Below are positions 17,201 through 24,731 of a DNA stretch of 64,000 bases, one piece after another; positions within the stretch are counted from its first letter, which is position 1, and the number at the start of each line of letters is the position of its first letter. Both the position numbers and the translations under genes were made by a program. Under the pieces are notes generated by a model that did not search any database, was not told the DNA's origin, and was given only the letters and a program-made list of their open reading frames with translations. Source of the stretch: Desulfopila sp. IMCC35006 (GTDB lineage Bacteria; Desulfobacterota; Desulfobulbia; Desulfobulbales; Desulfocapsaceae); the NCBI RefSeq assembly GCF_005116645.1, contig NZ_SWCM01000011.1:153602-217601 (forward strand), written 5' to 3'.

Positions 17201-19806
17201 TCAATGCGCTTGCCGATAGTGATCGCCATGTTGCGGTTCGCTATCTGACCACCAGCAGTTTCTCCGGTACGCTGCCCGGCGTGGAATATGGTCTGGAGAG
17301 AAATGTTCCCTTTATGTTGCCGGTGGGTGTTTCCATGCTCGCCTGTGAAAAAATCAACCGTTTAGCCGACAACCTGCAGGCAAAACAGGCTGCCGGGGGC
17401 AGCGTCGTCTTTCGCGATACGGACCGGCGGCTGTTGGCCATGGTCCTGTATAGCAAATCGATTCTCAGTGAGACCGAGGATATCGCGGCGCACAGGTCGC
17501 TGCCGTGCAACGGCAGGTTTTCGCGTTTTGTCATGATGGGCTGCATGGGCTGGAATCTGGCGGACTATGTGGACTGGCTTTCGCCGGAACAGGGCTGGAT
17601 AGGCAAGGTGCTCAAACGTGGATCGGTGGATACCGATCTCAGTCACCGTGCGGTTAAATCCGCCGAATTTGTTATCCGCATGGCGGAAATAGCCCTTGCC
17701 GCCGCCCCGGATGCTGACAAGAAGAAAATCAGGGCCTTTACCCTGGGCATGCTGCACGCCCTGGCAGCAAACGTGGTGATGAATCCCGTCTTGAGAGGAC
17801 TGCAGGCCGACTGCGGGCCGCAGGACTGGGACCACGACGCCCTCACCGCCGACGAGGTCGCCTGCGCATCCTATGTCAGTCGTCAACTGCTTGATTCGAT
17901 ACCTGAAAAGGATGCATGGATCAACTGGTGGCCGGAAAGCGATGCGGTGCCGGACAGCCTGTTCCAGGGATTCCAGCAGGCCCTGGTGGAACAATACGAT
18001 CCAGCCGCGGCGCGTACTGAAAAATTCGGCGATCACCCCGACAGGGCAGCAACCGATGTGCCCACCGCCGAGAACCTGCGTGAGGGCTACGATCTGTTTC
18101 GCCGGACCTTGAGTCCTAATCTCCACTGGGCCTGGTGGCTGCTTATCCTGAGTCCCATCTTTATTATGCCCTCCATCGCTCTGCTTATTGGCCGATACGG
18201 GCTCGACGAAGGCAGGAAACTCTTCACTGAGGAGCATGGCGACCCTGATGAAAAATCGTATTACGAACTGTTAAGCCTGACCGGTTTTATGTCCAGTGTC
18301 GCGCCTTTTGCCTACTCCATGTATCTCTGGAGCCTTTTTCCGAGACAGAACGGTCATTTCACCCAGGCCCTCATTGCCGGTATCACCCGTATGCTGTCGG
18401 GGGTTTTTTATGGTGTGTCCTACGGGGTCTCAACGCCGCTTCCCGCCTCGGTGCGCTGGCCGGTATTGGGTCTTACCTCCGGCTTTGATATCTGGTTTCT
18501 TATAAGGGGTATTGTCCATGCAGTCGAGGACGAACCGGGATATGCCCGTCTTAATTTCCTGCAGACCGTACCCGCCATGAGCATGCTTGCCAATCTGCTC
18601 TTCTGCGGCCTCATGCAGATTAAAAGAAACGACATAGCCTTCTGGATTCTCTGGGCTCTGTGGACCGCAGGAGCTATCACGGGCTGTGTTTTTTCCGCCC
18701 TGGCGGTTGCCCGTTCCGACAACCTGGTCTCCCTGCTGCGCAACCGCAGGCAGCAATACATCGGCATGGAACGGTTGGGTCGTGACACCGCCTACCGGCC
18801 GGGAAAAACTTTTGCCAGGGTCTTTGACGAAACCTCCATGTGGTTTGCGGGTGACGCGGATCGAGAGCATCAGCGATACCCATCCGGCCCCCGTGCCCTT
18901 GTTACCCTGGTAGCCCCGGCGGACAGCAACTGGACTTTTCACAGTGACGGTCATCGGCTGACCTTCAAGGATAACGGCGGCGCAAGTCATGGTCCCATCG
19001 AGTTAACCGATGCCACGAGCGCTGCAGGCCTTGCCGCACAAATTACCGCACTGGTTCCAACGCTGACCGTCACAACCGTGGACAGCGGCGATCTGCTCTA
19101 CAATCTGCCCTTTCCCGATGCCTTCAGTGATCCGGGCGACAGCTGCGAAACCCATAGGGAGCATGATGCGCATCAGGCAGATTACCTGCCGGTCAGCGAG
19201 GATGCGGATAAACCCACGCCGGTATATCATGTGCCGCGCAGCGTCATTGCCACCTCCATCGGCATTCCCGGCAGCCGCTGCAGCTCTGATGAAAGGCTGC
19301 GCATGCTGCCGGCTGCACCGGGCAATGATTTTTCCGGCACAGTCATTGATAAAGCAGCTGAACTTGGCGCTCTTTTCTCCATAGCCGCGGCCCCGGTATT
19401 GCACGGCGGCACGGTCCAGGCCCAGGGAGTGACGGGCAGTGCCGCTATTCATCCGGTCAGCCAGGTTTTTCGTCGCTGGAATCTCAGTGAACGGCATATG
19501 GCCGAGTGGCAGACACTCTTTGGGTCGGGGGCGGCGGCCCAAACTGTCGACGGCAGCCCGGAGCCTCCGCCAGCCCCTGCCGCCGACGGTCAACCGGTCA
19601 GGCCTGATGGTGCGCAGGTTGCCACCGGACTGGGCTGGATCCCAACGTTTGCGGCCTGGCAAGAAATGGCCGCCGATCATACCCAGGATAGCGAGGCCCC
19701 GGACTCCATGGCCGATATTGCCGCGCTTCGCCTCGACAACGAACCGCCCCTTCGTCCTACCAACAGGGATTTGAGTGATGCCTTGAAATATCTGCTCGAT
19801 CTGTAG
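11245..19806 (+). CDS. Giant duplicated Asp-box beta-propeller protein with C-terminal membrane domain
   Basis: The 2853-aa protein carries two related halves. Residues about 1-1050 and 1060-2010 each hold a propeller with Asp-box (BNR/VPS10-like) motifs such as GGVWRSDDRGVTW, VAVSTDAGLTW and CWRSLDAGITW. Each is followed by a marker (YVRDHQLDTGR near 778, YLRDHQLDPGR near 1793) and a CARDB-like sandwich. An Ala-rich helical insert exists only in the first half. A unique region follows (about 2012-2290), then six hydrophobic segments between about 2294 and 2488, and a 365-residue tail. No N-terminal signal peptide is visible. It may be an eCIS-linked membrane receptor, adhesin or cargo; which is not known. 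Start ATG 11245 follows a CAGGGAGG site; a GTG two codons later is possible. Confidence 0.75.
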   Translation: MRVSWVSIGPSSARRGQASTFPAISGRVSGIALPRHGQRVYIATANGGVWRSDDRGVTWRPLMDRFDRNPQVAVNPTSINNSAVGVDTLACGAIAIHPDHQDTIFVGTGEAAAFEGAAPFYFGAGVAVSTDAGLTWNIEEETTAQDGQPSTDMLGIGFYALVVDPTNKDIAVAATTRGLYVRQRSGAEYRWSQRRIRPDISGRDGSDVDVTSVVVASAGANPPVFYAATRGSGAASGQVYRSIDHGATWTPLGVFPPPGDPFDSLDGRVTLAVKHDDPNFLYARTSSGFIFRWNGTAANQWNSIANLPGDIADQGFYNLALAVDPANGERIFVGGATSLITRPDGERIWSAIFYRLTMARTPAGIPGDPDFIDTATTVALGSSMHADIHAIAFKPGDANEMWVGGDGGIFFTTTPQGAGNIFTQRNAGIGSLLTHKITSHPQHEAVIFAGAQDNGCLRYTGQESWYCSAHGDAGAIVINRRHPERLLIGYITNSLFHKSDAGVSNRNGSYSLLSYTLNEQILFYPPLVTPPAPANDAEADRVAWGAERIWLSDNFGTNFNALPTPAGRTILSTAAFSNANDSRIKCLTFGDQTHLFAGLMNGEIYFFTENPGAATPWPAPQRLDTQPGLVHNGNPIRQPITDIAADPRNVGACFITFGGFGDHPRVWYYDGASWHNRSGTNADANQNLMTVQLNCILVDAPADAAQPLRIYIGADIGCWRSLDAGITWELWATGLPDCAILDLDVFAPSRLIRAATFGRGLFERHLDDATRSVHLYVRDHQLDTGRIASNLAAANIDNPLGPANLAAIETATIAASQTAYNAAIAAGQTENQARLAELTAAQNMYTAQLAAAPANHVAAHSSPDMKTDAPDAGLNYQFASDECLEFLRFVDIFTDESQGLTYTDNSANVINRVYVQVHNRGSAWAHRIQVMLLIAVETGGAVPDLPEDFDYYVRRGTPVNRDGWRTVGLRNMSDLRAGHPRVTRFELSSDLLKELAGTGTPDLFQLLIILHHKDDPFASSTRVFSDLVESERLVAAKRVRATLLAGVAVPPATVSIANSWKPIGPSGVLRGQAGSQPTVSGRVSGIAVAADGRRVYAATASGGVWRSDDQGHRWYSLMDSINYDPLYRSIPGVSAKGVTTLSCGAIALDPRDPDKIFVGTGEAPGITYLGDGVLVSDDGGKSWTQEAHGGSAANSLTGAGFYALAVDPDPAQADFVFGATNIGLYKRQAKIGVAGFEWQRIAVPPLPANSRCTSVLVARRGGASHFFAALPNGGAGGQIFETWDQGAHWQRVGTGYPVGKNRIALAVFLDQGNAANQDVIYAINDDGQVHRAERISGFQGAWSGWTQVSGTPANIEKQGSYNRGFAIAPDNKNRLYIGGAWVWSNSEYSGFLYRCDISGSGTTLSMATTFLGNSIHPDLHTLVFAQNDPRQLWVGCDGGVFYTSNALAADNLDNLFRACNDGLQTLQFNSIGQHPGQEGVIIGGTQDNGALRYTGDEAWILSAGGDGGAAFINRADPTKFFSVYILNEYRISTSGGGRYSYSSKSVNTGYADDARINNMLFYPPYAYTPASTGAAGADLVAFGESKVWINTRFGDGDWQAITGNLGATISALAFATVDLIYAGTTNGLIFKIEKSGGTWQAPAALHASPTNFSYITSIAVHPAHNDRIYISLGGQGGSGTGTRVHYYDGTSWHDRTGTGGTGLLNSQINSLIIDPDTHDHLYVAADIGLWRSTNGGIDWEVFNNGLPETAIISLAVFKAAGHKKLLRAATHGRGMYEYTLDDAQALAIELYLRDHQLDPGREGGTSTYGDPDPTQPAINTAFGTSPDIRIDAPDSDGRYQFGDREELGFANFIGELTDNSDEVPVHRLPITSHVYVLVHNRGREQADGVTVVLLVSSAFAGDTPPQLPENYRLSLLANGRVENEDWTTVGSVALDDVRCANPRTARFNLPSDMLASGDNLEDGRKHALVAFVFHERDRLAGDERTVNALADSDRHVAVRYLTTSSFSGTLPGVEYGLERNVPFMLPVGVSMLACEKINRLADNLQAKQAAGGSVVFRDTDRRLLAMVLYSKSILSETEDIAAHRSLPCNGRFSRFVMMGCMGWNLADYVDWLSPEQGWIGKVLKRGSVDTDLSHRAVKSAEFVIRMAEIALAAAPDADKKKIRAFTLGMLHALAANVVMNPVLRGLQADCGPQDWDHDALTADEVACASYVSRQLLDSIPEKDAWINWWPESDAVPDSLFQGFQQALVEQYDPAAARTEKFGDHPDRAATDVPTAENLREGYDLFRRTLSPNLHWAWWLLILSPIFIMPSIALLIGRYGLDEGRKLFTEEHGDPDEKSYYELLSLTGFMSSVAPFAYSMYLWSLFPRQNGHFTQALIAGITRMLSGVFYGVSYGVSTPLPASVRWPVLGLTSGFDIWFLIRGIVHAVEDEPGYARLNFLQTVPAMSMLANLLFCGLMQIKRNDIAFWILWALWTAGAITGCVFSALAVARSDNLVSLLRNRRQQYIGMERLGRDTAYRPGKTFARVFDETSMWFAGDADREHQRYPSGPRALVTLVAPADSNWTFHSDGHRLTFKDNGGASHGPIELTDATSAAGLAAQITALVPTLTVTTVDSGDLLYNLPFPDAFSDPGDSCETHREHDAHQADYLPVSEDADKPTPVYHVPRSVIATSIGIPGSRCSSDERLRMLPAAPGNDFSGTVIDKAAELGALFSIAAAPVLHGGTVQAQGVTGSAAIHPVSQVFRRWNLSERHMAEWQTLFGSGAAAQTVDGSPEPPPAPAADGQPVRPDGAQVATGLGWIPTFAAWQEMAADHTQDSEAPDSMADIAALRLDNEPPLRPTNRDLSDALKYLLDL

Positions 19807-19934
19807 ACAGCAGGGCAGAAAGCGGATCTCAGGTTGAAGTGGGGGACCGGACCACAAGAGATTGGGGGAGAGGAAAAAAGATAATTAGCGGAGCGATATT
19901 TCTGTTTTTTAAAACAGCCAGGAAGGAGAATCCC

Positions 19935-20171
19935 ATGCATAAATTTATCAAATCCATGTCTGTCCGAGAATTTTTTGTCGAGCAAGTTCCTGCCGCTGGT
20001 ATTGCAATGCTCATAGCTGAGCTGTTCTACAAGTTTCATAGTTTCACCTTGGAATGCCTGGCTTTCCTTGCCACGTGGTATCTCATCGATCTGGTCATCA
20101 GTCTGGTGGTCAGACTCGTTTTGCGCGATCGGAAGCAACCGGATCGGGCGGCAAAGCAGGAGGGGTCATGA
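19935..20171 (+). CDS. Small two-helix membrane protein
   Basis: ATG 19935 is preceded by GGAAGGAG, so this start is preferred over an in-frame ATG at 19839. The 78-aa product has two probable transmembrane helices (AAGIAMLIAELFYKF, about residues 20-34, and CLAFLATWYLIDLVISLVV, about 41-59) and a basic C-terminal tail. It overlaps the next gene by 4 bases, so it should be made together with the Pepco-like protein and CHAT protease. Its family is not recognised. A small membrane partner next to a CHAT module could be an anchor or an effector that acts on the membrane, but that is inference. Confidence 0.6.
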   Translation: MHKFIKSMSVREFFVEQVPAAGIAMLIAELFYKFHSFTLECLAFLATWYLIDLVISLVVRLVLRDRKQPDRAAKQEGS

Positions 20172-20503
20172 ATGGCAATACCAATGAAACAATACTGATT
20201 GGCGGAACGTTGAGTGGCAAAACCGATGCGGTGCGTCATGAACGGGGGTTGGGTGGTGAAAAAGCGGAGCAGGCAGTCCGTGCGGTGAGTGTTGCTGCGC
20301 TGCGGAACAATATGGGCACTTTTTTCCGGCAGATCTCGGAAATACTCGAAACCGACAGCTTCAGTGTTGGTGCGTTTCAGGTTGATAACGTCGAAATATC
20401 CGCGCAAATAACCGCAGAAGGGAAAGTATGTCTTCTGGGCAGCGGTACCAAGCTTGAAGTGGGAGGTGGCCTCAAGTTTGTTTTGAAGCGGAAAGAAAAG
20501 TAG
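20168..20503 (+). CDS. Pepco-like effector-associated domain protein
   Basis: ATG 20168 overlaps the preceding stop, so I use it rather than an earlier in-frame ATG. The 111-aa protein has a central helical part (VAALRNNMGTFFRQISEILE) and a C-terminal beta-rich segment (FQVDNVEISAQITAEGKVCL, then GGGLKFVLKRKEK). This matches my memory of the Pepco ('peptidase co-occurring') domain, found beside caspase, trypsin and CHAT proteases in bacterial conflict systems. Its position directly before the CHAT gene fits that association. In such systems it is thought to couple an activating signal to the protease. Assignment is from pattern recognition only; a related TRYPCO-type domain is the main alternative. 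Confidence 0.6.
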   Translation: MNGNTNETILIGGTLSGKTDAVRHERGLGGEKAEQAVRAVSVAALRNNMGTFFRQISEILETDSFSVGAFQVDNVEISAQITAEGKVCLLGSGTKLEVGGGLKFVLKRKEK

Positions 20504-20512
20504 AGCCATCCT

Positions 20513-22954
20513 ATGCTCTATCATAATTTCGACATCGCCATCGACGAAGCCAACACCCGCGGATACCCGGTCAGAGCGCAATCAGAAAATTTCGGCGAGG
20601 CCAGGGGCATTCTCCTGCTCGATCCAGACCATACTGCTGTTCACGAGGCCCTGATCCGCCTGGAAGATCGTCAAACGGACATGGAGGAACTGGTCCGTTT
20701 CGGCACCCGGTTGTATACGCTGCTCTTTACCGGCGAAATCGAAACCATCTTTCAGCAAAGTTTCGGGCATGCCCGGGCAAGCAGGGACACAGGGCTTCGG
20801 GTCCGGCTGCGAATCGGGCCGCCGGAAATTGCTGCCCTCCCGTGGGAGGCCATGTATTTTCCGGCACAGAAATGTTTCATGGGCAGTTCCATGAGCAGTC
20901 CGCTGGTCCGTTATCTGGAAATTGCCATCCCGATACCGGAGCTTTCCGTCCCGTTTCCCATTCGTATGCTGGTGGTTATCCCAGCCAGCGTATCGCCGTA
21001 TCCCGAACTCAATTCTGCCGCGGAAAAAGAGCAGCTCGACCAGGCTCTGCACGATGTAAAAAAACAGGTGCACATCAGGTTTCTGGAAGGAAATGTCACC
21101 CTGGAACAACTCAGCGATGAGCTGAACGACCGGAAATATAATTGCCTGCATTTTATCGGCCACGGGGGATTTAGAGATGATCGCGGTTGCCTTCTGTTCA
21201 ATACAGAAGAGGGAGCCGCGGACTATGTTGATGAGAGCCGTTTTGTCTCTTTGTTCCAGAACCACCCGACGATGAAACTGGCCGTACTCAATAGTTGTCA
21301 TGGAGCATCTATCTCTTCCACCCGTTCTCTTTCGGGTATTGCTCCGGGCTTGGTTACGCGGGGAATTCCTGCGGTAGTCGCGATGAAATACGCCATTGAT
21401 GACCGGTCTGCCATCGTATTTGCGAGAGAATTCTATCGTAAACTGTTCCGGGGCTGGGATACCGGGAGAGTTGATGTGGCGATGGTGCAGGCCCGCAACA
21501 GGCTGTCCGCCGAGGTAGATGATGCGCGGGACTACTGCACGCCTGTTCTTTATCTTCGCGCGCGGGAAGGAATTTTATTTACGCCGCAACAGAAAAAATT
21601 TGTCCCCCATATACCCTGGGCAAAGTCGGAGCTGCACCGGATCAAAGCGGTGTATGACACCTATCAGAATAACAGCGTACTCACCGGAAATCCGGAAGAT
21701 CGAGAGGCGATGAGCCGTCTGGCTCGCCTGGAGACCCTGCGCCGATACGGCCAGATCTGCGGCGCGATCGTTGCCTGTGTCCTGTTTCTGTTCTCCTGGG
21801 TAGGCGCCTTTGACCTGCTCAATCTCGATACCCTGACCGAGATGTATTCAATGCGGTTGGGAGAGTGGGTTGCCGACACGCCTTTCAACGAGAATATCGT
21901 CATTGTCACCACCGATCAAAAAGTTGAAAAGAGCTGGCGAGGCCAGCAGCACCCTGATCTGCTGGGGAAACTTGCCGAGGCAGGAGCAAAGACAGTGGCC
22001 TTTGATATGGTGTTTGAAGAGCAGACAGCCCAGGATAATCTTTTTGCTGCGGCGATAGAAAAGGCGAAAGCAAGAGAGACGCAGGTTGTTGTCGGCGTGC
22101 AGAAGCTGGACGAGCAGAATCGAGTCAAAATTGCCGCCGAAATACAAAGAGCGATCCCGCAAGGCCTGGGAAACACCTGTATCGGGCAGAAACTCCGGAT
22201 CACCCAGTCAGTTCCCCTGGTTGTTGTCAAACAGGGCGACAGCGTATTGACGACCGACTTCGCTTTTTCGCTGGTAGCGTATGCGGCTTTTAAAGGACTG
22301 AAGATAGATTTTAACCCGGAGCGGGATATGGAAAAGAGGCATGTGCATTTTACCTCCGCTGACGGCCACTCTTCCTCGCTGCAGTTTGCCGAGGTGATTC
22401 GCGCCAAAGGCAAGCAGTGGTGCGCACTGATAGCAGACGGTGATCTGGTGGGTAACCTCGTTTTTGCTCCGGTTTCGACAGGTGCGCTGCGCGACCCTCA
22501 TCAACGCCTGCGTTATGAGATGGTGCTCGGTATGCCGGTATCGGAGCTGGTGCCTTATGTTGGCGGCAAGCTGGTGCTGGTCGGGGGAGAGCATGACGAT
22601 GTTTTTTCCGAAAGACGGGGATGGTTGCGGGAGAAGAGATATGGGGTGGAATATCATGCTGAAGCCGTGAATTCGCTGTTGCACAATATTTCCGTGCAGC
22701 GACTGAGCGGCGGCTGGCAGTTTATGGTCATGGCGCTTCTTGGTTTTCTCGGCAGCTCCATACGCGGCAGTATGTCTGCAGCCCCTCGGTATAAAAGAGT
22801 TATTGCTTCGACGTGTGTTGTGTTCCTGACGTTTTGCTGTGTTCTGTATCTCTATGCGGCATATCACCTGCTGGTAAATATCCTGTATCCCATCGGAGCA
22901 TTTGCGGTTTCCTATCTGGTTACTGGAAAAATAGACAGGAGGATTCTGACATGA
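20513..22954 (+). CDS. CHAT caspase-like protease fused to a CHASE2 sensor domain
   Basis: The 813-aa protein begins with a CHAT domain (caspase fold, about residues 1-370). The catalytic pair is visible as His217 (CLHFIGHGGF) and Cys262 (AVLNSCHGAS). A transmembrane helix follows at about 413-432, then a CHASE2-type extracytoplasmic sensor (about 440-700, with GNTCIGQKLRITQSVPLVVV) and three closing hydrophobic helices (about 734-805), the usual layout of CHASE2 proteins. CHASE2 normally feeds kinases, cyclases or adenylate-type outputs; here the output is a protease. The likely role is a membrane sensor that triggers cytoplasmic proteolysis. Its stop overlaps the lipoprotein gene start, so they are coupled. 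The ribosome site is weak. Confidence 0.85.
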   Translation: MLYHNFDIAIDEANTRGYPVRAQSENFGEARGILLLDPDHTAVHEALIRLEDRQTDMEELVRFGTRLYTLLFTGEIETIFQQSFGHARASRDTGLRVRLRIGPPEIAALPWEAMYFPAQKCFMGSSMSSPLVRYLEIAIPIPELSVPFPIRMLVVIPASVSPYPELNSAAEKEQLDQALHDVKKQVHIRFLEGNVTLEQLSDELNDRKYNCLHFIGHGGFRDDRGCLLFNTEEGAADYVDESRFVSLFQNHPTMKLAVLNSCHGASISSTRSLSGIAPGLVTRGIPAVVAMKYAIDDRSAIVFAREFYRKLFRGWDTGRVDVAMVQARNRLSAEVDDARDYCTPVLYLRAREGILFTPQQKKFVPHIPWAKSELHRIKAVYDTYQNNSVLTGNPEDREAMSRLARLETLRRYGQICGAIVACVLFLFSWVGAFDLLNLDTLTEMYSMRLGEWVADTPFNENIVIVTTDQKVEKSWRGQQHPDLLGKLAEAGAKTVAFDMVFEEQTAQDNLFAAAIEKAKARETQVVVGVQKLDEQNRVKIAAEIQRAIPQGLGNTCIGQKLRITQSVPLVVVKQGDSVLTTDFAFSLVAYAAFKGLKIDFNPERDMEKRHVHFTSADGHSSSLQFAEVIRAKGKQWCALIADGDLVGNLVFAPVSTGALRDPHQRLRYEMVLGMPVSELVPYVGGKLVLVGGEHDDVFSERRGWLREKRYGVEYHAEAVNSLLHNISVQRLSGGWQFMVMALLGFLGSSIRGSMSAAPRYKRVIASTCVVFLTFCCVLYLYAAYHLLVNILYPIGAFAVSYLVTGKIDRRILT

Positions 22955-24672
22955 AACGAGACCGTTGGTTGTATTGCCTGCTGCTGTTGAGTCTTTCGGT
23001 CATGGTGGGGGGGTGTGCCCCTGGAAAAATAAGGCATATCCTGATAAACGAACTCCCGGTAACCGGCGAGGGACGATCAGCGGTGATGTTGATTCGCCAG
23101 GGGGAATCGACAACGGCAGGAGTTGCCACGGAGATCAATAAGGGGGATGAAGTTGTAACCCTTCCAGGGGTGACGGCCATTGTCTGGCTTCTCGGCGGCA
23201 GCCAGTTGATATTGGCTCCCGAGACGCACATCCAGTTGGTGAACCCGAATCATATTATTAATCTGCTGAAAAGCACAGGGGAAGTGATTGGGCGTGTCTT
23301 TGTAAAGGCAAAAGATTCCTTGCGAATCGATACGGAATATAGCTCGGCCAGCACTGAAGGCACCGAGTTTCTGGTGAGCCGCGGACCCGGCGATGCGTTT
23401 ACAGTTGCCGTCATTTCCGGGGTGGTACGGATGGAATCAAAGACAGCGCAGTTTGCGCCACTGCGACTTTCACGCCTGGAAGAGGCGACGGTCTCGCCGG
23501 GAGCTGCTCCCCGGAAATCCGTCTTGGAAAGTGACCGGGCCAACGAGATTATCCGCTGGGTAAACAGGGTGGAGCAAAACGCCGGGGAGAAAGAAAAATT
23601 AAGATTGCTGCCGGATGTGACCGGGCTGCCACTCGAGTTGGCACAGACGAAGCTGCGCGCCGCAGGCGTTACTGTAGGGAAAGAGGTGGGAAGTATTGAA
23701 GGAAATCAACCTCTAGGCACGGTTATTTCTCAGAAACCGGAGGCGGGGGCACGGGTAGGTAAAGGCCAGGGGGTGGTTCTTGTCTACCGGGCAGAGGAGC
23801 GGGTGGTGCCGCAGCTTACGGGGCTTGCACAGAATGTTGCCTTGGAACGCATCCGTAATCTGAGGCTGGTTTCAGGTGAGATACGACCGGAAATTACCGG
23901 AAGTACTGAGCCGGGCAGAGTTATCAGGCAGGATCCTCCACCATTTGCAAAGGTAGCAGTGAACAGTGTGATCAATATTGTCGTTGAGGCTGAATCCGTA
24001 GTGGTGCCAAATCTGGAGAATTATCAAATAGATCAGGCTCGTATGCTGCTGAGTAGGGCAGGGCTTAAAGTCGGTTCCGAGAAGCGGCAACGTGTTCCGA
24101 ACATCAGCGCTGGCACCGTTATCGGTCAGAATCCGCAACCTGGTCTCAGAGTGAAGAAAGACAGTGCCGTGTCTCTTACCATTGCCGAGACCGGGGTGCA
24201 GGTGCCATCCCTGGTAGGGATGCCCTATGCAAGAGCGTTGGCGCTGTTAAGAGAAGTCGGGCTGGGCTCCGGCAATCCGCGGAGATATGTCCGCGCGGAT
24301 ATGGCGGTGGACACGGTAATTTCACAGTCTCCTTCGGCAGGGACTCTTGTGCAGCCGGGTAGCACGGTACGTCTGGACATTTCGCAAAGACCGGTTGTTG
24401 TGGCGCCACCTTCGCGTACTCCCACCATTCCTCAGATTGCCCCGACTGGAGTGGTTATATCCCCGGCTTTAATGCATACCGTATGTACTGTGCCAGATAT
24501 TATGGGACTGACGGAAAGTGCAGCGGTGTCAAGGATAGAGAAGGCAAGGTTGGTCCCCAGGGTACGCATGCGTCTCAGTGGCCCTCAAGTGGTAACGCAG
24601 CAGACTCCTCAGGGCAATGCAACCGCTGCCTGCGGCAATACTGTCACGTTTACTATCGGCACGATACAATAG
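22951..24672 (+). CDS. Lipoprotein with FecR-type domain and five PASTA repeats
   Basis: ATG 22951 follows AGGAGGA and overlaps the CHAT gene stop; the longer frame from 22813 lies inside that gene. The 573-aa product has a lipoprotein signal with lipobox VGGC (Cys22), a FecR-like domain (about residues 45-190), and five PASTA repeats from about residue 220 to the end (VTGLPLELAQTKLRAAGV, VPNLENYQIDQARMLLSRAG, VPDIMGLTESAAVSRIEKAR and others). It should be anchored in an envelope membrane and bind peptidoglycan. Being coupled to a CHASE2 protease suggests it senses or presents wall state to that sensor. Cys residues in the last PASTA may form a disulfide. Confidence 0.8.
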   Translation: MKRDRWLYCLLLLSLSVMVGGCAPGKIRHILINELPVTGEGRSAVMLIRQGESTTAGVATEINKGDEVVTLPGVTAIVWLLGGSQLILAPETHIQLVNPNHIINLLKSTGEVIGRVFVKAKDSLRIDTEYSSASTEGTEFLVSRGPGDAFTVAVISGVVRMESKTAQFAPLRLSRLEEATVSPGAAPRKSVLESDRANEIIRWVNRVEQNAGEKEKLRLLPDVTGLPLELAQTKLRAAGVTVGKEVGSIEGNQPLGTVISQKPEAGARVGKGQGVVLVYRAEERVVPQLTGLAQNVALERIRNLRLVSGEIRPEITGSTEPGRVIRQDPPPFAKVAVNSVINIVVEAESVVVPNLENYQIDQARMLLSRAGLKVGSEKRQRVPNISAGTVIGQNPQPGLRVKKDSAVSLTIAETGVQVPSLVGMPYARALALLREVGLGSGNPRRYVRADMAVDTVISQSPSAGTLVQPGSTVRLDISQRPVVVAPPSRTPTIPQIAPTGVVISPALMHTVCTVPDIMGLTESAAVSRIEKARLVPRVRMRLSGPQVVTQQTPQGNATAACGNTVTFTIGTIQ

Positions 24673-24731
24673 ACAATACTATGGCCTTTCTCCACATGGG
24701 GTAAGGGGCAGATTTATAAGGAGGACCGGTG

